Made by a program: the position numbers and the translations under genes. From Cyclobacteriaceae bacterium (lineage in GTDB: Bacteria > Bacteroidota > Bacteroidia > Cytophagales > Cyclobacteriaceae), in assembly GCA_029858965.1 (NCBI GenBank), contig JAOUDZ010000009.1, positions 1 through 64,000 of the forward strand: a stretch of 64,000 nt of DNA. The letters are read 5' to 3'. Shown here one piece after another: positions 17,518-26,186 of the stretch (position 1 is the stretch's first letter; every line of letters begins with the position of its first letter). The notes beneath the pieces were generated by a model, which made no database searches, was not told the origin of the DNA, and saw only the letters and a list, made by a program, of their open reading frames with translations.

Positions 17518-18930
17518 ATGTTCGAATTAGATTTTGCATACTCGGCCCTCCTTATTGTTTGTCTCTTCGCTGCTTGCTCCTTTGAATTTGTAAATGGCTT
17601 TCACGATACAGCCAACGCCGTAGCAACGGTGATTTATACCAATTCTCTCAGACCCTGGATTGCCGTAATATGGTCTGGATTCTGGAATTTTTTAGGCGTT
17701 TTTGCCGGTGGTATTGCCGTGGCTGTGGGTATTATCAACCTGCTTCCGGTAGAAACATTGGTCGACCAAAACATTGCACACAGTATTGCAATGGTCTTGG
17801 CACTGCTGCTTACCGCGATTTTCTGGAACCTGTTAACATGGTATTTGGGAATTCCCTGCTCAAGCTCGCATACGCTTATTGGCTCTATCCTCGGTGTCGG
17901 ACTAGCCTATTCGCTATTGCCCGGATCTGCAGGTGAAGCGGTAAATTGGGGAAAAGCTCAAGAAATCGGAATGTCATTGTTAGTCTCGCCATTGTTTGGC
18001 TTCTCCATGACAATTATTCTGATGTATGTTATACGGACCACTACAAAAAAAACTTCCTATGGAGACAGCCTGTTTAAAGAGCCAAAAAAGAACAGCCCAC
18101 CCCCGACGTGGATTCGCGGGATTCTTATCATTACCTGCACCCTGGTTAGTTTTTTCCATGGATCAAACGATGGCCAAAAGGGTGTTGGATTAGTGATGCT
18201 CATACTCATTGGCATTGTCCCAGCTTATTTCGCATTGAACCAATCACTCTTGCCCGATAAAATTTCAGGATCCTTAACCCGCATTGATCATGCAATAACC
18301 TCTATAGATTCTTCACATTTATCTGCAACTGATAGGGTATTGCTTTTGGATGCTGCTGTCATGAACCAAAGGCTTCAAAAACGTTTTTCAGGCCTCCGGG
18401 AAATCAGTGCCATTCCAAAAAGCGAACGATTCCTTGTACGAAAAGACATCATGATGATGTATCGCGCCATAAATGATATCGTCAAGAAGGAAGATGTAAC
18501 GCTCAGCGAGCATGCAAAAGGCGCATTGGCTGCTGATTTGAAGGAAGTGCGAAAGGCGACTGACTACGCACCTAATTGGGTATTGCTGATGATTTCAATT
18601 TCTTTGGGTCTGGGTACGATGATCGGCTGGAAGCGCATCGTGAAGACAGTCGGCGAAAAGATTGGAAAAGAGCACCTCACGTATGCGCAAGGCGCAAGCG
18701 CTGAACTTGTAGCAGCCAGTACTATCGGACTCTCTTCCTACTTTGGTTTACCTGTTAGTACAACGCACGTTCTTTCCTCTGGTATTGCTGGTAGCATGGT
18801 TGCAAACAAGGGTGTTAAAAATCTTCAGCCTGATACTGTCCGCAATATTTTAATCGCATGGTTTCTCACGCTGCCTGTGGTTATGGTTATGGCTGGAACT
18901 TTGTTCTTGATGTTCCGGGCTATTTTTTAA
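17518..18930 (+). CDS. PiT-family inorganic phosphate transporter
   Basis: 470 residues with about ten membrane segments in two homologous halves. Both halves carry the family signature: NGFHDTANAVATVIYT near residues 26-41 and HGSNDGQKGVGLVML after the first five segments; the C-terminal half has GLPVSTTHVLSSGIAGSMV. PiT proteins are low-affinity phosphate symporters driven by proton or sodium gradients. A long soluble helical loop (about residues 255-355) between the halves is normal for bacterial PiT of this length. No phoU/DUF47 partner is adjacent. It divides the pdeM/helicase pair and converges with the helicase gene. Confidence 0.93.
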   Translation: MFELDFAYSALLIVCLFAACSFEFVNGFHDTANAVATVIYTNSLRPWIAVIWSGFWNFLGVFAGGIAVAVGIINLLPVETLVDQNIAHSIAMVLALLLTAIFWNLLTWYLGIPCSSSHTLIGSILGVGLAYSLLPGSAGEAVNWGKAQEIGMSLLVSPLFGFSMTIILMYVIRTTTKKTSYGDSLFKEPKKNSPPPTWIRGILIITCTLVSFFHGSNDGQKGVGLVMLILIGIVPAYFALNQSLLPDKISGSLTRIDHAITSIDSSHLSATDRVLLLDAAVMNQRLQKRFSGLREISAIPKSERFLVRKDIMMMYRAINDIVKKEDVTLSEHAKGALAADLKEVRKATDYAPNWVLLMISISLGLGTMIGWKRIVKTVGEKIGKEHLTYAQGASAELVAASTIGLSSYFGLPVSTTHVLSSGIAGSMVANKGVKNLQPDTVRNILIAWFLTLPVVMVMAGTLFLMFRAIF

Positions 18931-18957
18931 GGTGTGCAGCAGAAATCTCAACGCCGA

Positions 18958-21414
18958 CTATTCATCATACTGTACTGCCATCCGCTTAATCCGATCCGCT
19001 AACTTCTCTGAAGTAAGCTTCTCACGAAGGCGGTCTACCATGATAGGAAATGCAAACGGGGTTGGCTTTTCCGGGTAAGTAACAATTATCTTTTGCGTAG
19101 CAATCCTCTCCAGGGCGGTCCGCAGCCGTGCCTCCTCCAATTGAAAATCCATTACTTCTTCAAATGCCTGTTGTAATAACAGGTTATGCGCATCATAGTC
19201 ATGAAACACATTGAAAAAAAGCTGTGAAGTAGATTGCAGGTGTTTATCCTTCACAGGTTTGCCGGGATATCCTTTAAAAACCAGGCCGGAAATGGCAGCA
19301 ATATCCCGAAATTTCCTGCGCGCCATTTCAGTGGCGTTAATGCTGGCCTGAATATCCTTAAACAAGTCATCGACACCCAGCACGTTGGTCTCAATAGCTT
19401 CTTCTATGGGAATGGGCTGGTCCGACAACAATTCAAATCCATAATCATTCATCGCTATGGAGAATGTCAGTGGCTGAATCTGTGCAATACGATAGGCCAT
19501 CAGCGCCGCGATACCTTCATGCACAAACCGCCCTTCAAAAGGGTACATCACCACATGGTACCCCTCATTGGTTTGAAAGTACTCAACCAGGAATTCCTGT
19601 TTCCCCGGTAAAATGGATCGCTCCCGCTGCAAATCGAAAAGCGGCTTCAAGAAAACCAACTCAACATCCTTTTCTTTCCCCCGGACCACTTCATCGAGCT
19701 TAATTCGAATCATCTCACTCATTTGTGATGATAACGGCATGCGCCCACCTTGCCATGAAGGTACGGCACCCGATTTCTTATTAGACTTTCTTACTTGCAC
19801 TTCCATTTCCTTTATTCGAACCAGTTCCAGGTTCCTTCCTGCAAACCAAAACACATCCCCCGGACTTAGTCGTGAAATAAAATACTCTTCAATCGTGCCG
19901 AGGTACTTCCCCGACAGGAATCGTACAAAAAGTGAGCTATCGCCCACGATGGTTCCCACTGATAATCTGTGCCGCATGGAGATGGCGCGATTCTCAACCC
20001 TGTAGATACCATCGTGAATTGTTACCTTCCGATATTCATTGTACGCCTGAAGCGAGTCCCCGCCCGTCGTAATAAAATTAAGGACCCAATACCACTCCTC
20101 CTCCGATATGGTCGCATATGCAAAAGTTGTTTTCACCTCCCGAAATAGTTGATCAGCTTCAAATCCCTCGGACACGGCTAGCGTGATAAGGTATTGGATC
20201 AACACATCAAAAGATCTCAGATAAGGGAACCTGTCTTCGACAACTTTTTTCTCAATAGCCTCACGTATGGCGGCCGCTTCTATTAATTCGAGTGCATGCG
20301 TAGGCACAAAATATATTCTGCTTACTGCCCCAGGTTGATGACCACTGCGGCCAGCGCGCTGCAAAAACCGGGCAACACCTTTTGGCCCACCTACCTGAAT
20401 CACTGTTTCCACTGGGCGGAAATCAACCCCCAGATCAAGGCTGGAAGTACATACCACTGCTTTTAGTTTTCCTTCGTGCAGCTGCTCTTCCACCCAACTG
20501 CGCAATTCCTGGCTGATAGACCCATGGTGCATGGCCATTAAGCCGGAGAGCTCCGGAGCGCTGTCCAGCATCTTGTGGTACCAGATTTCAGCAAAAGACC
20601 TCGTGTTCGTAAAAATCAATGTGCTTGTGCTTGCTTTCACGATTTCAATGACCTTTTCAAGGAGTTGAATACCAAGGTGACCTGACCATGGCATGCGTTC
20701 CAACGAATCCGGCAAAATTGATATGACTTCAATTCTTTTTTCAAGGTCCGCTTTAATCACGCGGTATTTTTGTTCCTGAAAATAATTACCCAAAAGGGCC
20801 TCAAGCGCCTGGTCCATGTTGCCAATCGTTGCCGATATGCCCCAAATCTTAAGTGCCGATGATATTGTTTTTAATCTCGAAATTGCGAGTTCAACTTGTA
20901 CACCACGCTTGGAGCCCATAAGTTCATGCCATTCATCAGCGACAATAGATTTGAGTTTTTTGAAAAATTCCGGATATCCTTTTTGCGCAAGCAGGAGATG
21001 TAAACTCTCCGGCGTCGTGATCAGTAATTCTGGTGGTTTCTCCCTTTGCTTAGCACGTTCCTTCAACGATGTGTCACCGGATCGAACACCTACGCGCCAG
21101 GGTAGCCCAAGTCCATCAATCGCCCGAATTGCAGACAACTCAATTTCCTTTGACAATGCCCTTATGGGTGTAATCCAAATGACCTGAAGGCCGCTGTTAG
21201 CCTGTGTTTTAAAGTCCGGATTATTCCTTATGAATTCCAATAAAACCGGAATCAGCAAAGAATACGTTTTTCCGCTTCCGGTAGGTGCATTCACCAAACC
21301 ATTGTGCCCTTCAAGATAAGCCCGCCAGGTATTGAGCTGGAAAGGAAATGGACTCCAATTCATTGAAGCAAACCAATCTTTGCCTATTTTTAAATGCATC
21401 TCCTTTGTGTCCAT
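18958..21414 (-). CDS. Ligase-associated DNA damage response DEXH-box helicase (Lhr-like)
   Basis: 818 residues, the length of the Lhr-core helicases. RecA-like domain 1 has Walker A (APTGSGKT, residues 43-50), TPIRALSKEIE, TTPESLHLLLAQKGY, ADEWHELMG (DEXH box) and SATIGN; domain 2 has FTNTRSFAEIWYH, CTSSLDLGVDF and QRAGRSGHQPG. The rest is the winged-helix and Lhr-core region ending near the C-terminus. Members unwind DNA and are found with PdeM and an ATP-dependent ligase in DNA-damage gene sets. The upstream region (21415-21490) is shared with the divergent MerR gene. Confidence 0.92.
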   Translation of the reverse strand: MDTKEMHLKIGKDWFASMNWSPFPFQLNTWRAYLEGHNGLVNAPTGSGKTYSLLIPVLLEFIRNNPDFKTQANSGLQVIWITPIRALSKEIELSAIRAIDGLGLPWRVGVRSGDTSLKERAKQREKPPELLITTPESLHLLLAQKGYPEFFKKLKSIVADEWHELMGSKRGVQVELAISRLKTISSALKIWGISATIGNMDQALEALLGNYFQEQKYRVIKADLEKRIEVISILPDSLERMPWSGHLGIQLLEKVIEIVKASTSTLIFTNTRSFAEIWYHKMLDSAPELSGLMAMHHGSISQELRSWVEEQLHEGKLKAVVCTSSLDLGVDFRPVETVIQVGGPKGVARFLQRAGRSGHQPGAVSRIYFVPTHALELIEAAAIREAIEKKVVEDRFPYLRSFDVLIQYLITLAVSEGFEADQLFREVKTTFAYATISEEEWYWVLNFITTGGDSLQAYNEYRKVTIHDGIYRVENRAISMRHRLSVGTIVGDSSLFVRFLSGKYLGTIEEYFISRLSPGDVFWFAGRNLELVRIKEMEVQVRKSNKKSGAVPSWQGGRMPLSSQMSEMIRIKLDEVVRGKEKDVELVFLKPLFDLQRERSILPGKQEFLVEYFQTNEGYHVVMYPFEGRFVHEGIAALMAYRIAQIQPLTFSIAMNDYGFELLSDQPIPIEEAIETNVLGVDDLFKDIQASINATEMARRKFRDIAAISGLVFKGYPGKPVKDKHLQSTSQLFFNVFHDYDAHNLLLQQAFEEVMDFQLEEARLRTALERIATQKIIVTYPEKPTPFAFPIMVDRLREKLTSEKLADRIKRMAVQYDE

Positions 21415-21458
21415 TAACTAAAAGTATGATTTCCATGTATGCAATAAAACAATTCGTG

Positions 21459-21484
21459 GTTGAACGTGTTAAACGAGGTTAAAC
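21459..21484 (+). promoter_or_regulatory. Three phased GTTRAAC direct repeats before the MerR gene
   Basis: GTTGAAC (21459-21465), GTTAAAC (21468-21474) and GTTAAAC (21478-21484) are spaced 9 and 10 bases apart, ending six bases before the regulator's ATG. Helically phased direct repeats fit a site bound by a multimeric regulator, possibly the MerR-B12 protein itself. Inference only. Confidence 0.35.
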
Positions 21485-21490
21485 ACCAGA

Positions 21491-22375
21491 ATGGGTAAGT
21501 ATTCAATCAAAGAACTCGAGCAGCTTTCCGGCATAAAGGCCCATACGATCAGGATTTGGGAGAAACGTCACAATATTATTTCTCCATCCAGAACGGCTAC
21601 CAACATCCGCTTTTATTCCGATGCAGACCTGAAAAAAATAATGAACGTTTCATTACTTAATAATTGCGGCATTAAGATTTCAAAAATAGCCGACATGACG
21701 ACGAATGATATCAATCAGCAGGTCATGCAGATCAGTAATGTGAAAAATGAAGCTCTTATTCATATTGATCAATTGGTTGTCGCCATGATCGATATTGATG
21801 AGGAAGCGTTTGAGAAAATTTTGAGCAATCTAATACTGCGCAACGGCTTTTTCAAAACGATCACTGAGATTATCTATCCTTTTCTGGAAAAAATTGGTGT
21901 CCTCTGGCTGACGCAAAATATTACGCCAGCGCATGAGCACTTTATTGTTAATCTAATCCGGCAAAAAATCATTGTTGCCATTGATGGCTTACCCATTCCC
22001 CCGAAAACGGCAAAAAGAATCCTGCTCTACCTGCCAGAAGGAGAATTGCATGAACTCGGACTTTTGTTCTACAACTTTATTGCCCGAAACGCAGGCTTTC
22101 GAACATACTACCTGGGCCAGAATGTGCCACATGCGGATCTGGTCTCAGTTTATAAGGAGCATCGACCTGATTACCTGATAACTTCCGTTACGACTACACC
22201 GAAAGACCCCGTTGAAGGCTACTTCGACAGGCTCAGAAAGGATTTTCCCACCATACCCATCCTGATTTCAGGATACCAGGTTGAGCGCTACAAGGGCATG
22301 CCATTTGGCAATATTCAACCCTTTTCTACAGCATTGGAGCTCTCAGCTTTGCTCCAAGCCAATACGAAACAGTGA
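21491..22375 (+). CDS. MerR-family B12-binding transcriptional regulator (CarH/LitR-like)
   Basis: 294 residues. Residues 3-70 form a MerR winged helix (YSIKELEQLSGIKAHTIRIWEKRH, FYSDADLKKI). Residues ~85-165 form the four-helix cap and ~172-290 the Rossmann cobalamin domain. The cap has Trp139, nine residues, then Glu149-His150, matching the W-x9-EH signature of adenosyl-B12 CarH/LitR light sensors; the Rossmann part has E185-x-H187-x-x-G190, the lower-axial-ligand motif. Residue 140 after the Trp is Leu, not the His reported to coordinate cobalt after illumination in Thermus CarH. Such proteins repress carotenoid genes in the dark. It precedes an ECF sigma gene and crtI-crtB-idi, which supports that role. 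Light response is inferred. Confidence 0.85.
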   Translation: MGKYSIKELEQLSGIKAHTIRIWEKRHNIISPSRTATNIRFYSDADLKKIMNVSLLNNCGIKISKIADMTTNDINQQVMQISNVKNEALIHIDQLVVAMIDIDEEAFEKILSNLILRNGFFKTITEIIYPFLEKIGVLWLTQNITPAHEHFIVNLIRQKIIVAIDGLPIPPKTAKRILLYLPEGELHELGLLFYNFIARNAGFRTYYLGQNVPHADLVSVYKEHRPDYLITSVTTTPKDPVEGYFDRLRKDFPTIPILISGYQVERYKGMPFGNIQPFSTALELSALLQANTKQ

Positions 22376-22466
22376 ATTTGCGCATTGTGAGCGCCAAAAC
22401 GCATCATTATTTTTGTTTATCTTTTTTAATAAAAATTTAAACATTTATGCTGTTATTTGATTAAGG

Positions 22467-22500
22467 TTGTTATATTTGTTCATTATTTAATGTATAACAA
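22467..22500. promoter_or_regulatory. Inverted repeat TTGTTATA-N18-TATAACAA, candidate operator
   Basis: A perfect 8-bp inverted repeat (22467-22474 and 22493-22500) in the 139-bp gap before the sigma gene. The left arm overlaps TATATTTG (22471-22478), the likely -7 box. A second small palindrome CATTA-TT-TAATG (22481-22492) lies inside. The position suits repression by the adjacent MerR-B12 protein. Confidence 0.5.
22471..22478 (+). promoter_or_regulatory. Bacteroidota -7 element (TATATTTG) of the sigma-crt unit
   Basis: TATATTTG matches TAnnTTTG exactly and lies 36 bases before the sigma-factor ATG. The nearest upstream TTTG (22456-22459) is only 11 bases away, shorter than the normal spacing, so the -33 box is uncertain. 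Confidence 0.45.
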
Positions 22501-22514
22501 TAAACACTTTAAGT

Positions 22515-23015
22515 ATGACCGCAATAGAATTCACCCATGAGATCGCTGGTATGAGAAGTACCTTGCAGAACTTCACGAGCAGGTTCACCAACGACCGCGA
22601 TGAGTCGCTCGATCTGGTACAAGACACAATCCTGAAGGCCCTCACCTATCGCGACAAATTCCGGGAAGACACAAATTTAAAAGGATGGCTTTTTACGATC
22701 ATGCGCAACACATTCATCAACAACTATCGCAAAAACAAACGCGCACGAACTTCGAATGACAACACAAAAGACTTATACTTTTTGAATGTGGAGGAACCAC
22801 ATACCTTCAATCGTCCACAGGAGAGCATGGAGTTTAAGGAAATCTGGAGAAATGTGAACAATCTCAGGGATGAACTCCTTACGCCGTTCAAGATGCACAC
22901 TACTGGTTACAAGTACCACGAAATTGCAGAGCACCTTAACATTCCAATTGGAACAGTGAAGAACAGGATCTTCCATGCACGAAAAGAGATACAGAAGAGT
23001 TTACAGGGTTATTGA
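22515..23015 (+). CDS. ECF-type RNA polymerase sigma factor (LitS-like position)
   Basis: 166 residues. Region 2 shows RDESLDLVQDTILKAL, FREDTNLKGWLFTIMRNTFINNYRK (core binding and -10 recognition); region 4 shows TTGYKYHEIAEHLNIPIGTVKNRIFHARKEIQ, a helix-turn-helix for the -35 element. No anti-sigma gene is adjacent; instead it lies between a CarH/LitR-like regulator and the carotenoid genes, as in light-induced litR-litS type loci. It probably directs transcription of crt and perhaps photolyase genes. It is 33 bases upstream of crtI, probably in one transcript. Confidence 0.88.
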   Translation: MTAIEFTHEIAGMRSTLQNFTSRFTNDRDESLDLVQDTILKALTYRDKFREDTNLKGWLFTIMRNTFINNYRKNKRARTSNDNTKDLYFLNVEEPHTFNRPQESMEFKEIWRNVNNLRDELLTPFKMHTTGYKYHEIAEHLNIPIGTVKNRIFHARKEIQKSLQGY

Positions 23016-23048
23016 TTAACTTTCCCGGGAACTTTCACAAGCTATGCG

Positions 23049-24530
23049 ATGACGCGGATTGCAGTAATCGGATCTGGTTTTTCAGGACTTTCAGCTTCGT
23101 GCTTCCTGGCAAAGGAAGGATTTGATGTTACGGTTTTTGAAAAAAATGATTCGCCTGGCGGCAGGGCCAGAAAATTCGAAGCACAGGGATTTACATTCGA
23201 CATGGGTCCCAGCTGGTACTGGATGCCAGATGTATTCGAAACTTTTTTTGGTAAGTTCGGGAAACACCCCTCAGACTATTATGACCTGATTAGACTTAAT
23301 CCCTCCTACCGCGTTGTCTATTCCAATACCGAAAAACTGGACGTTCCTGCAGGCATCCAAAATCTATGCGACATGTTCGATTCCCTCGAACCTGGCAGCA
23401 GTACACATTTATTGAAATTTATTGAAGAAGGAAAGTTCAAATATGAGATTGGCATGCAGGATCTTGTGTATAAGCCTGGCCTCTCCGTTACTGAGTTCTT
23501 GGATATTGAACTGCTAAAGGGTGTTTTCAAGCTACACGTATTTGAGTCCATTTCAACTTACATTAGAAAATTTTTCAAGTCTCCAAGGTTGGTTCAGCTA
23601 CTGGAATTCCCCGTTCTCTTCCTGGGGGCCAAACCTGAAAAAACTCCTGCGTTGTACAGTTTAATGAATTACGCTGACATGGCACTGGGGACATGGTATC
23701 CTATGGGTGGGATGCACAAGGTTATTGAAGGTATGATTTCGCTGGCGCAATCACTTGGTGTTCAATTTACGCTCAATAGCAATGTCCAGAGACTTGATCT
23801 GAATTCAACCAAAGCAAAAGGTCTAATAGTCAATGGCTCCTTTCAATCTTTCGATTATGTTATTGCCTCGGCAGATTACCATCACGTGGAGCAGCATTTA
23901 TTGCCTTCCTCACATCGTCGGTACTCTGAAGACTACTGGCAAAAAAGAGTGATGGCGCCTTCCAGTCTGATCTTCTACCTGGGTATTGACAAGAAAATTG
24001 ACAATATTTTACATCATACCCTGTTTTTCGATGAGGATTTTCAGAAACACGCGGCGGAAATATACGACCATCCAGAATGGCCAACAGCACCTCAATTCTA
24101 TGTGTCCTGCCCGTCCAAAACGGACCCCTCAGTAGCGCCTGCAGGATTTGAAAATGTATTCATTCTGATTCCCGTCGCACCGGGTTTGGTTGACAGCGAA
24201 CCCATTCGCGAAAAATACTTTGAAATGGTTATAAAAAGGCTTGAAAGCCTGATTGGGCAAAACATTCGGGATCATATCGTGTTTAAGAGAAGTTATGCCC
24301 ACAACGATTTCATAAACGACTACAATGCCTTTAAAGGAAATGCCTACGGACTTGCGAATACACTTTTGCAGACCGCTAACCGCAAGCCGTCAATAATAAA
24401 TAAGAAAGTGAAAAACCTATTTTATACAGGTCAGTTAACCGTTCCCGGCCCAGGAGTTCCACCCTCTATCATTTCTGGAGAGGTTGTAGCGAAAGAGCTT
24501 ATTAAAAAACATCAGGAATTCTTAACTTGA
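23049..24530 (+). CDS. crtI: Phytoene desaturase
   Basis: 493 residues, usual for bacterial CrtI. The N-terminal FAD-binding motif IAVIGSGFSGLSASCFLAKEG is followed by VFEKNDSPGGRARKF and FTFDMGPSWYWMPDVFE; the C-terminal signature LFYTGQLTVPGPGVPPSIIS is diagnostic for carotenoid desaturases. The enzyme introduces conjugated double bonds into phytoene to give lycopene at the membrane. A neighbouring ATG at 23044 is in another frame; ATG 23049 places the FAD motif at once after the start. The downstream crtB begins 7 bases after the stop, one operon with crtB and idi. Confidence 0.95.
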   Translation: MTRIAVIGSGFSGLSASCFLAKEGFDVTVFEKNDSPGGRARKFEAQGFTFDMGPSWYWMPDVFETFFGKFGKHPSDYYDLIRLNPSYRVVYSNTEKLDVPAGIQNLCDMFDSLEPGSSTHLLKFIEEGKFKYEIGMQDLVYKPGLSVTEFLDIELLKGVFKLHVFESISTYIRKFFKSPRLVQLLEFPVLFLGAKPEKTPALYSLMNYADMALGTWYPMGGMHKVIEGMISLAQSLGVQFTLNSNVQRLDLNSTKAKGLIVNGSFQSFDYVIASADYHHVEQHLLPSSHRRYSEDYWQKRVMAPSSLIFYLGIDKKIDNILHHTLFFDEDFQKHAAEIYDHPEWPTAPQFYVSCPSKTDPSVAPAGFENVFILIPVAPGLVDSEPIREKYFEMVIKRLESLIGQNIRDHIVFKRSYAHNDFINDYNAFKGNAYGLANTLLQTANRKPSIINKKVKNLFYTGQLTVPGPGVPPSIISGEVVAKELIKKHQEFLT

Positions 24531-24537
24531 TAATCGC

Positions 24538-25374
24538 ATGAAGGAATTGTTTGACAAGGTTTCTATCCGATGCAGCCGAATGACCACAAGGGCCTACAGC
24601 ACGTCTTTTTCCCTGGGCATACGATGCCTTGAAAAACAATTGCGCGATCCAATCTACTCAATTTACGGTTTCGTACGATTTGCTGACGAAATCGTGGATT
24701 CTTTTCATGGTTTTGATAAGGAAAAACTTCTCGCTCGATTCAAGGAAGAGACCTACCGATCCATACAGGATAATATCAGTCTGAATCCGATCCTTAATAG
24801 TTTTCAATTCACTGTAAATCGTTACCACATTGAGGATTCGCTGATTGAACAGTTTCTGAAAAGCATGGAAATGGACCTTTCCAAAATAAGCTACGATCCG
24901 GATTCATTTAAGGAATACATATTGGGATCCGCGGAAGTGGTTGGTCTTATGTGTCTTCGCGTATTTTGCAAAGGCAAAAAGGAAATGTATGAAACCCTCA
25001 AGCCTTTTGCCATGAGTTTGGGTTCAGCATTTCAAAAGATAAACTTTCTTCGGGACCTCCAGGCGGACTACGTTGGACTCGGTAGAACTTATTTCCCTGG
25101 AATAGAGATGGATCAGTTTAATGAACAGACCAAGAAATCAATTGAAGAAAACATAAAAGCTGATTTTGATGAAGGGTACAAAGGCATAAAACTGTTGCCA
25201 CGTTCAGCGAAGTTTGGCGTGTATGTAGCTTATGTTTATTATCTCGCGCTGTTTAGAAAAATTCAGAATACTCCAACAGATCTTATATTGAGTAAACGAA
25301 TCAGCATCCGAAAAAGACACAAGGCGAGGCTTCTGGCTTATTCATTTGTAAAACATCAACTGAATTTGATCTGA
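24538..25374 (+). CDS. crtB: Phytoene synthase
   Basis: 278 residues, squalene/phytoene synthase family. The first aspartate-rich motif is DEIVDSFHGFD (about residues 42-52) and the second NFLRDLQADYVGLGRTYFP (about residues 168-187), which bind the Mg-diphosphates of two GGPP molecules condensed head-to-head to phytoene. SFSLGIRCLEKQLRDPIYSIYGFVR near the start is a family hallmark. The stop overlaps the idi start (TGATG), indicating translational coupling. The GGPP synthase gene is not in the window. Confidence 0.95.
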   Translation: MKELFDKVSIRCSRMTTRAYSTSFSLGIRCLEKQLRDPIYSIYGFVRFADEIVDSFHGFDKEKLLARFKEETYRSIQDNISLNPILNSFQFTVNRYHIEDSLIEQFLKSMEMDLSKISYDPDSFKEYILGSAEVVGLMCLRVFCKGKKEMYETLKPFAMSLGSAFQKINFLRDLQADYVGLGRTYFPGIEMDQFNEQTKKSIEENIKADFDEGYKGIKLLPRSAKFGVYVAYVYYLALFRKIQNTPTDLILSKRISIRKRHKARLLAYSFVKHQLNLI

Positions 25375-25889
25375 TGGATGAAATTATTCTTGTAGACGAG
25401 AACGACAACGCGATTGGCACGATGGAAAAAATGGAAGCCCATCGAAAGGGTGTTTTGCACCGCGCCTTTTCAGTTATTTTATTCAATTCGAGAGGTGAAG
25501 TCCTGCTCCAGAAGCGAGCCAAAAAGAAATATCACAGCGGGGGCTTATGGACCAATACCTGTTGCAGTCACCCTTCTCCTGATGAATCGACTAAGGACGC
25601 ATCGCGGAGAAGGCTAATGCAGGAAATGGGCATTGACCTTCAACCAGAGTTCGCCTTCAAGTTTGTTTACAAAACAGATCTAGACCATGACCTTGTCGAG
25701 CATGAATACGATCATGTCTTCATAGGTGCTTTTGATGGCATACCCGTCATTAACAAGGATGAAGTAGACGAATGGAAATTCATGAATCTGCAGTCCCTGA
25801 GAATCGATATCGAACAGTCTCCTGAAGCGTATACTGAATGGTTCAAGTTGATTCTAAGCCATCCTGAATTAAGCGTTATCGCTGCCTGA
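25374..25889 (+). CDS. idi: Isopentenyl-diphosphate delta-isomerase, type 1
   Basis: 171 residues, Nudix-fold type 1 isomerase. HRAFSVILFNSRGEVLLQKRA, then WTNTCCSHP with the catalytic Cys, the RRLMQEMGID Nudix-like helix and EHEYDHVFIG with the catalytic Glu are all present. It interconverts IPP and DMAPP in the cytoplasm and supplies precursors for carotenoids. Its ATG overlaps the crtB stop by one base, so it is the last gene of the sigma-crtI-crtB-idi unit; a 297-base gap follows. Confidence 0.95.
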   Translation: MDEIILVDENDNAIGTMEKMEAHRKGVLHRAFSVILFNSRGEVLLQKRAKKKYHSGGLWTNTCCSHPSPDESTKDASRRRLMQEMGIDLQPEFAFKFVYKTDLDHDLVEHEYDHVFIGAFDGIPVINKDEVDEWKFMNLQSLRIDIEQSPEAYTEWFKLILSHPELSVIAA

Positions 25890-26186
25890 ATATTCTTCTC
25901 TCTCCAATTGTCATTGTGACCTCCATCCTGGCAATAAGGAGAAACACAATATTCCCTTCGGCTATGCTCATCATACCTTGCCAATCCCCGCGGGAGGTGC
26001 AACCGAACTGTTTATCTTACCAATGTGTGCGCTGTCCATCGAATGTGTATCATCGAAATGCGATGCTATTTGGCGGAAATGAATAATATTTCACAATGAC
26101 TGTTGCGTTTTACCACGTTCCTTTGTATGATACGAGTCTTACTGAGTAGCAGACTACAACACAATCGATCGAAAAAGAGACTGACT
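25890..26186. other. Intergenic region between idi and the FAH-fold gene
   Basis: 297 bases without a credible gene. It ends the crt operon and must carry the promoter of the next two genes; TTCCTTTG at 26118-26125 is one mismatch from the -7 consensus but has no well-spaced -33 box. No strong terminator hairpin is visible. Confidence 0.4.

Noticed and set aside
22456-22459. TTTG as -33 box for the sigma gene promoter
   Set aside because: It is only 11 bases from the -7 box, while about 17-20 is expected.
26103-26186. Upstream extension of the FAH-fold gene
   Set aside because: Added residues are not conserved in character; the family N-terminus begins at 26187.
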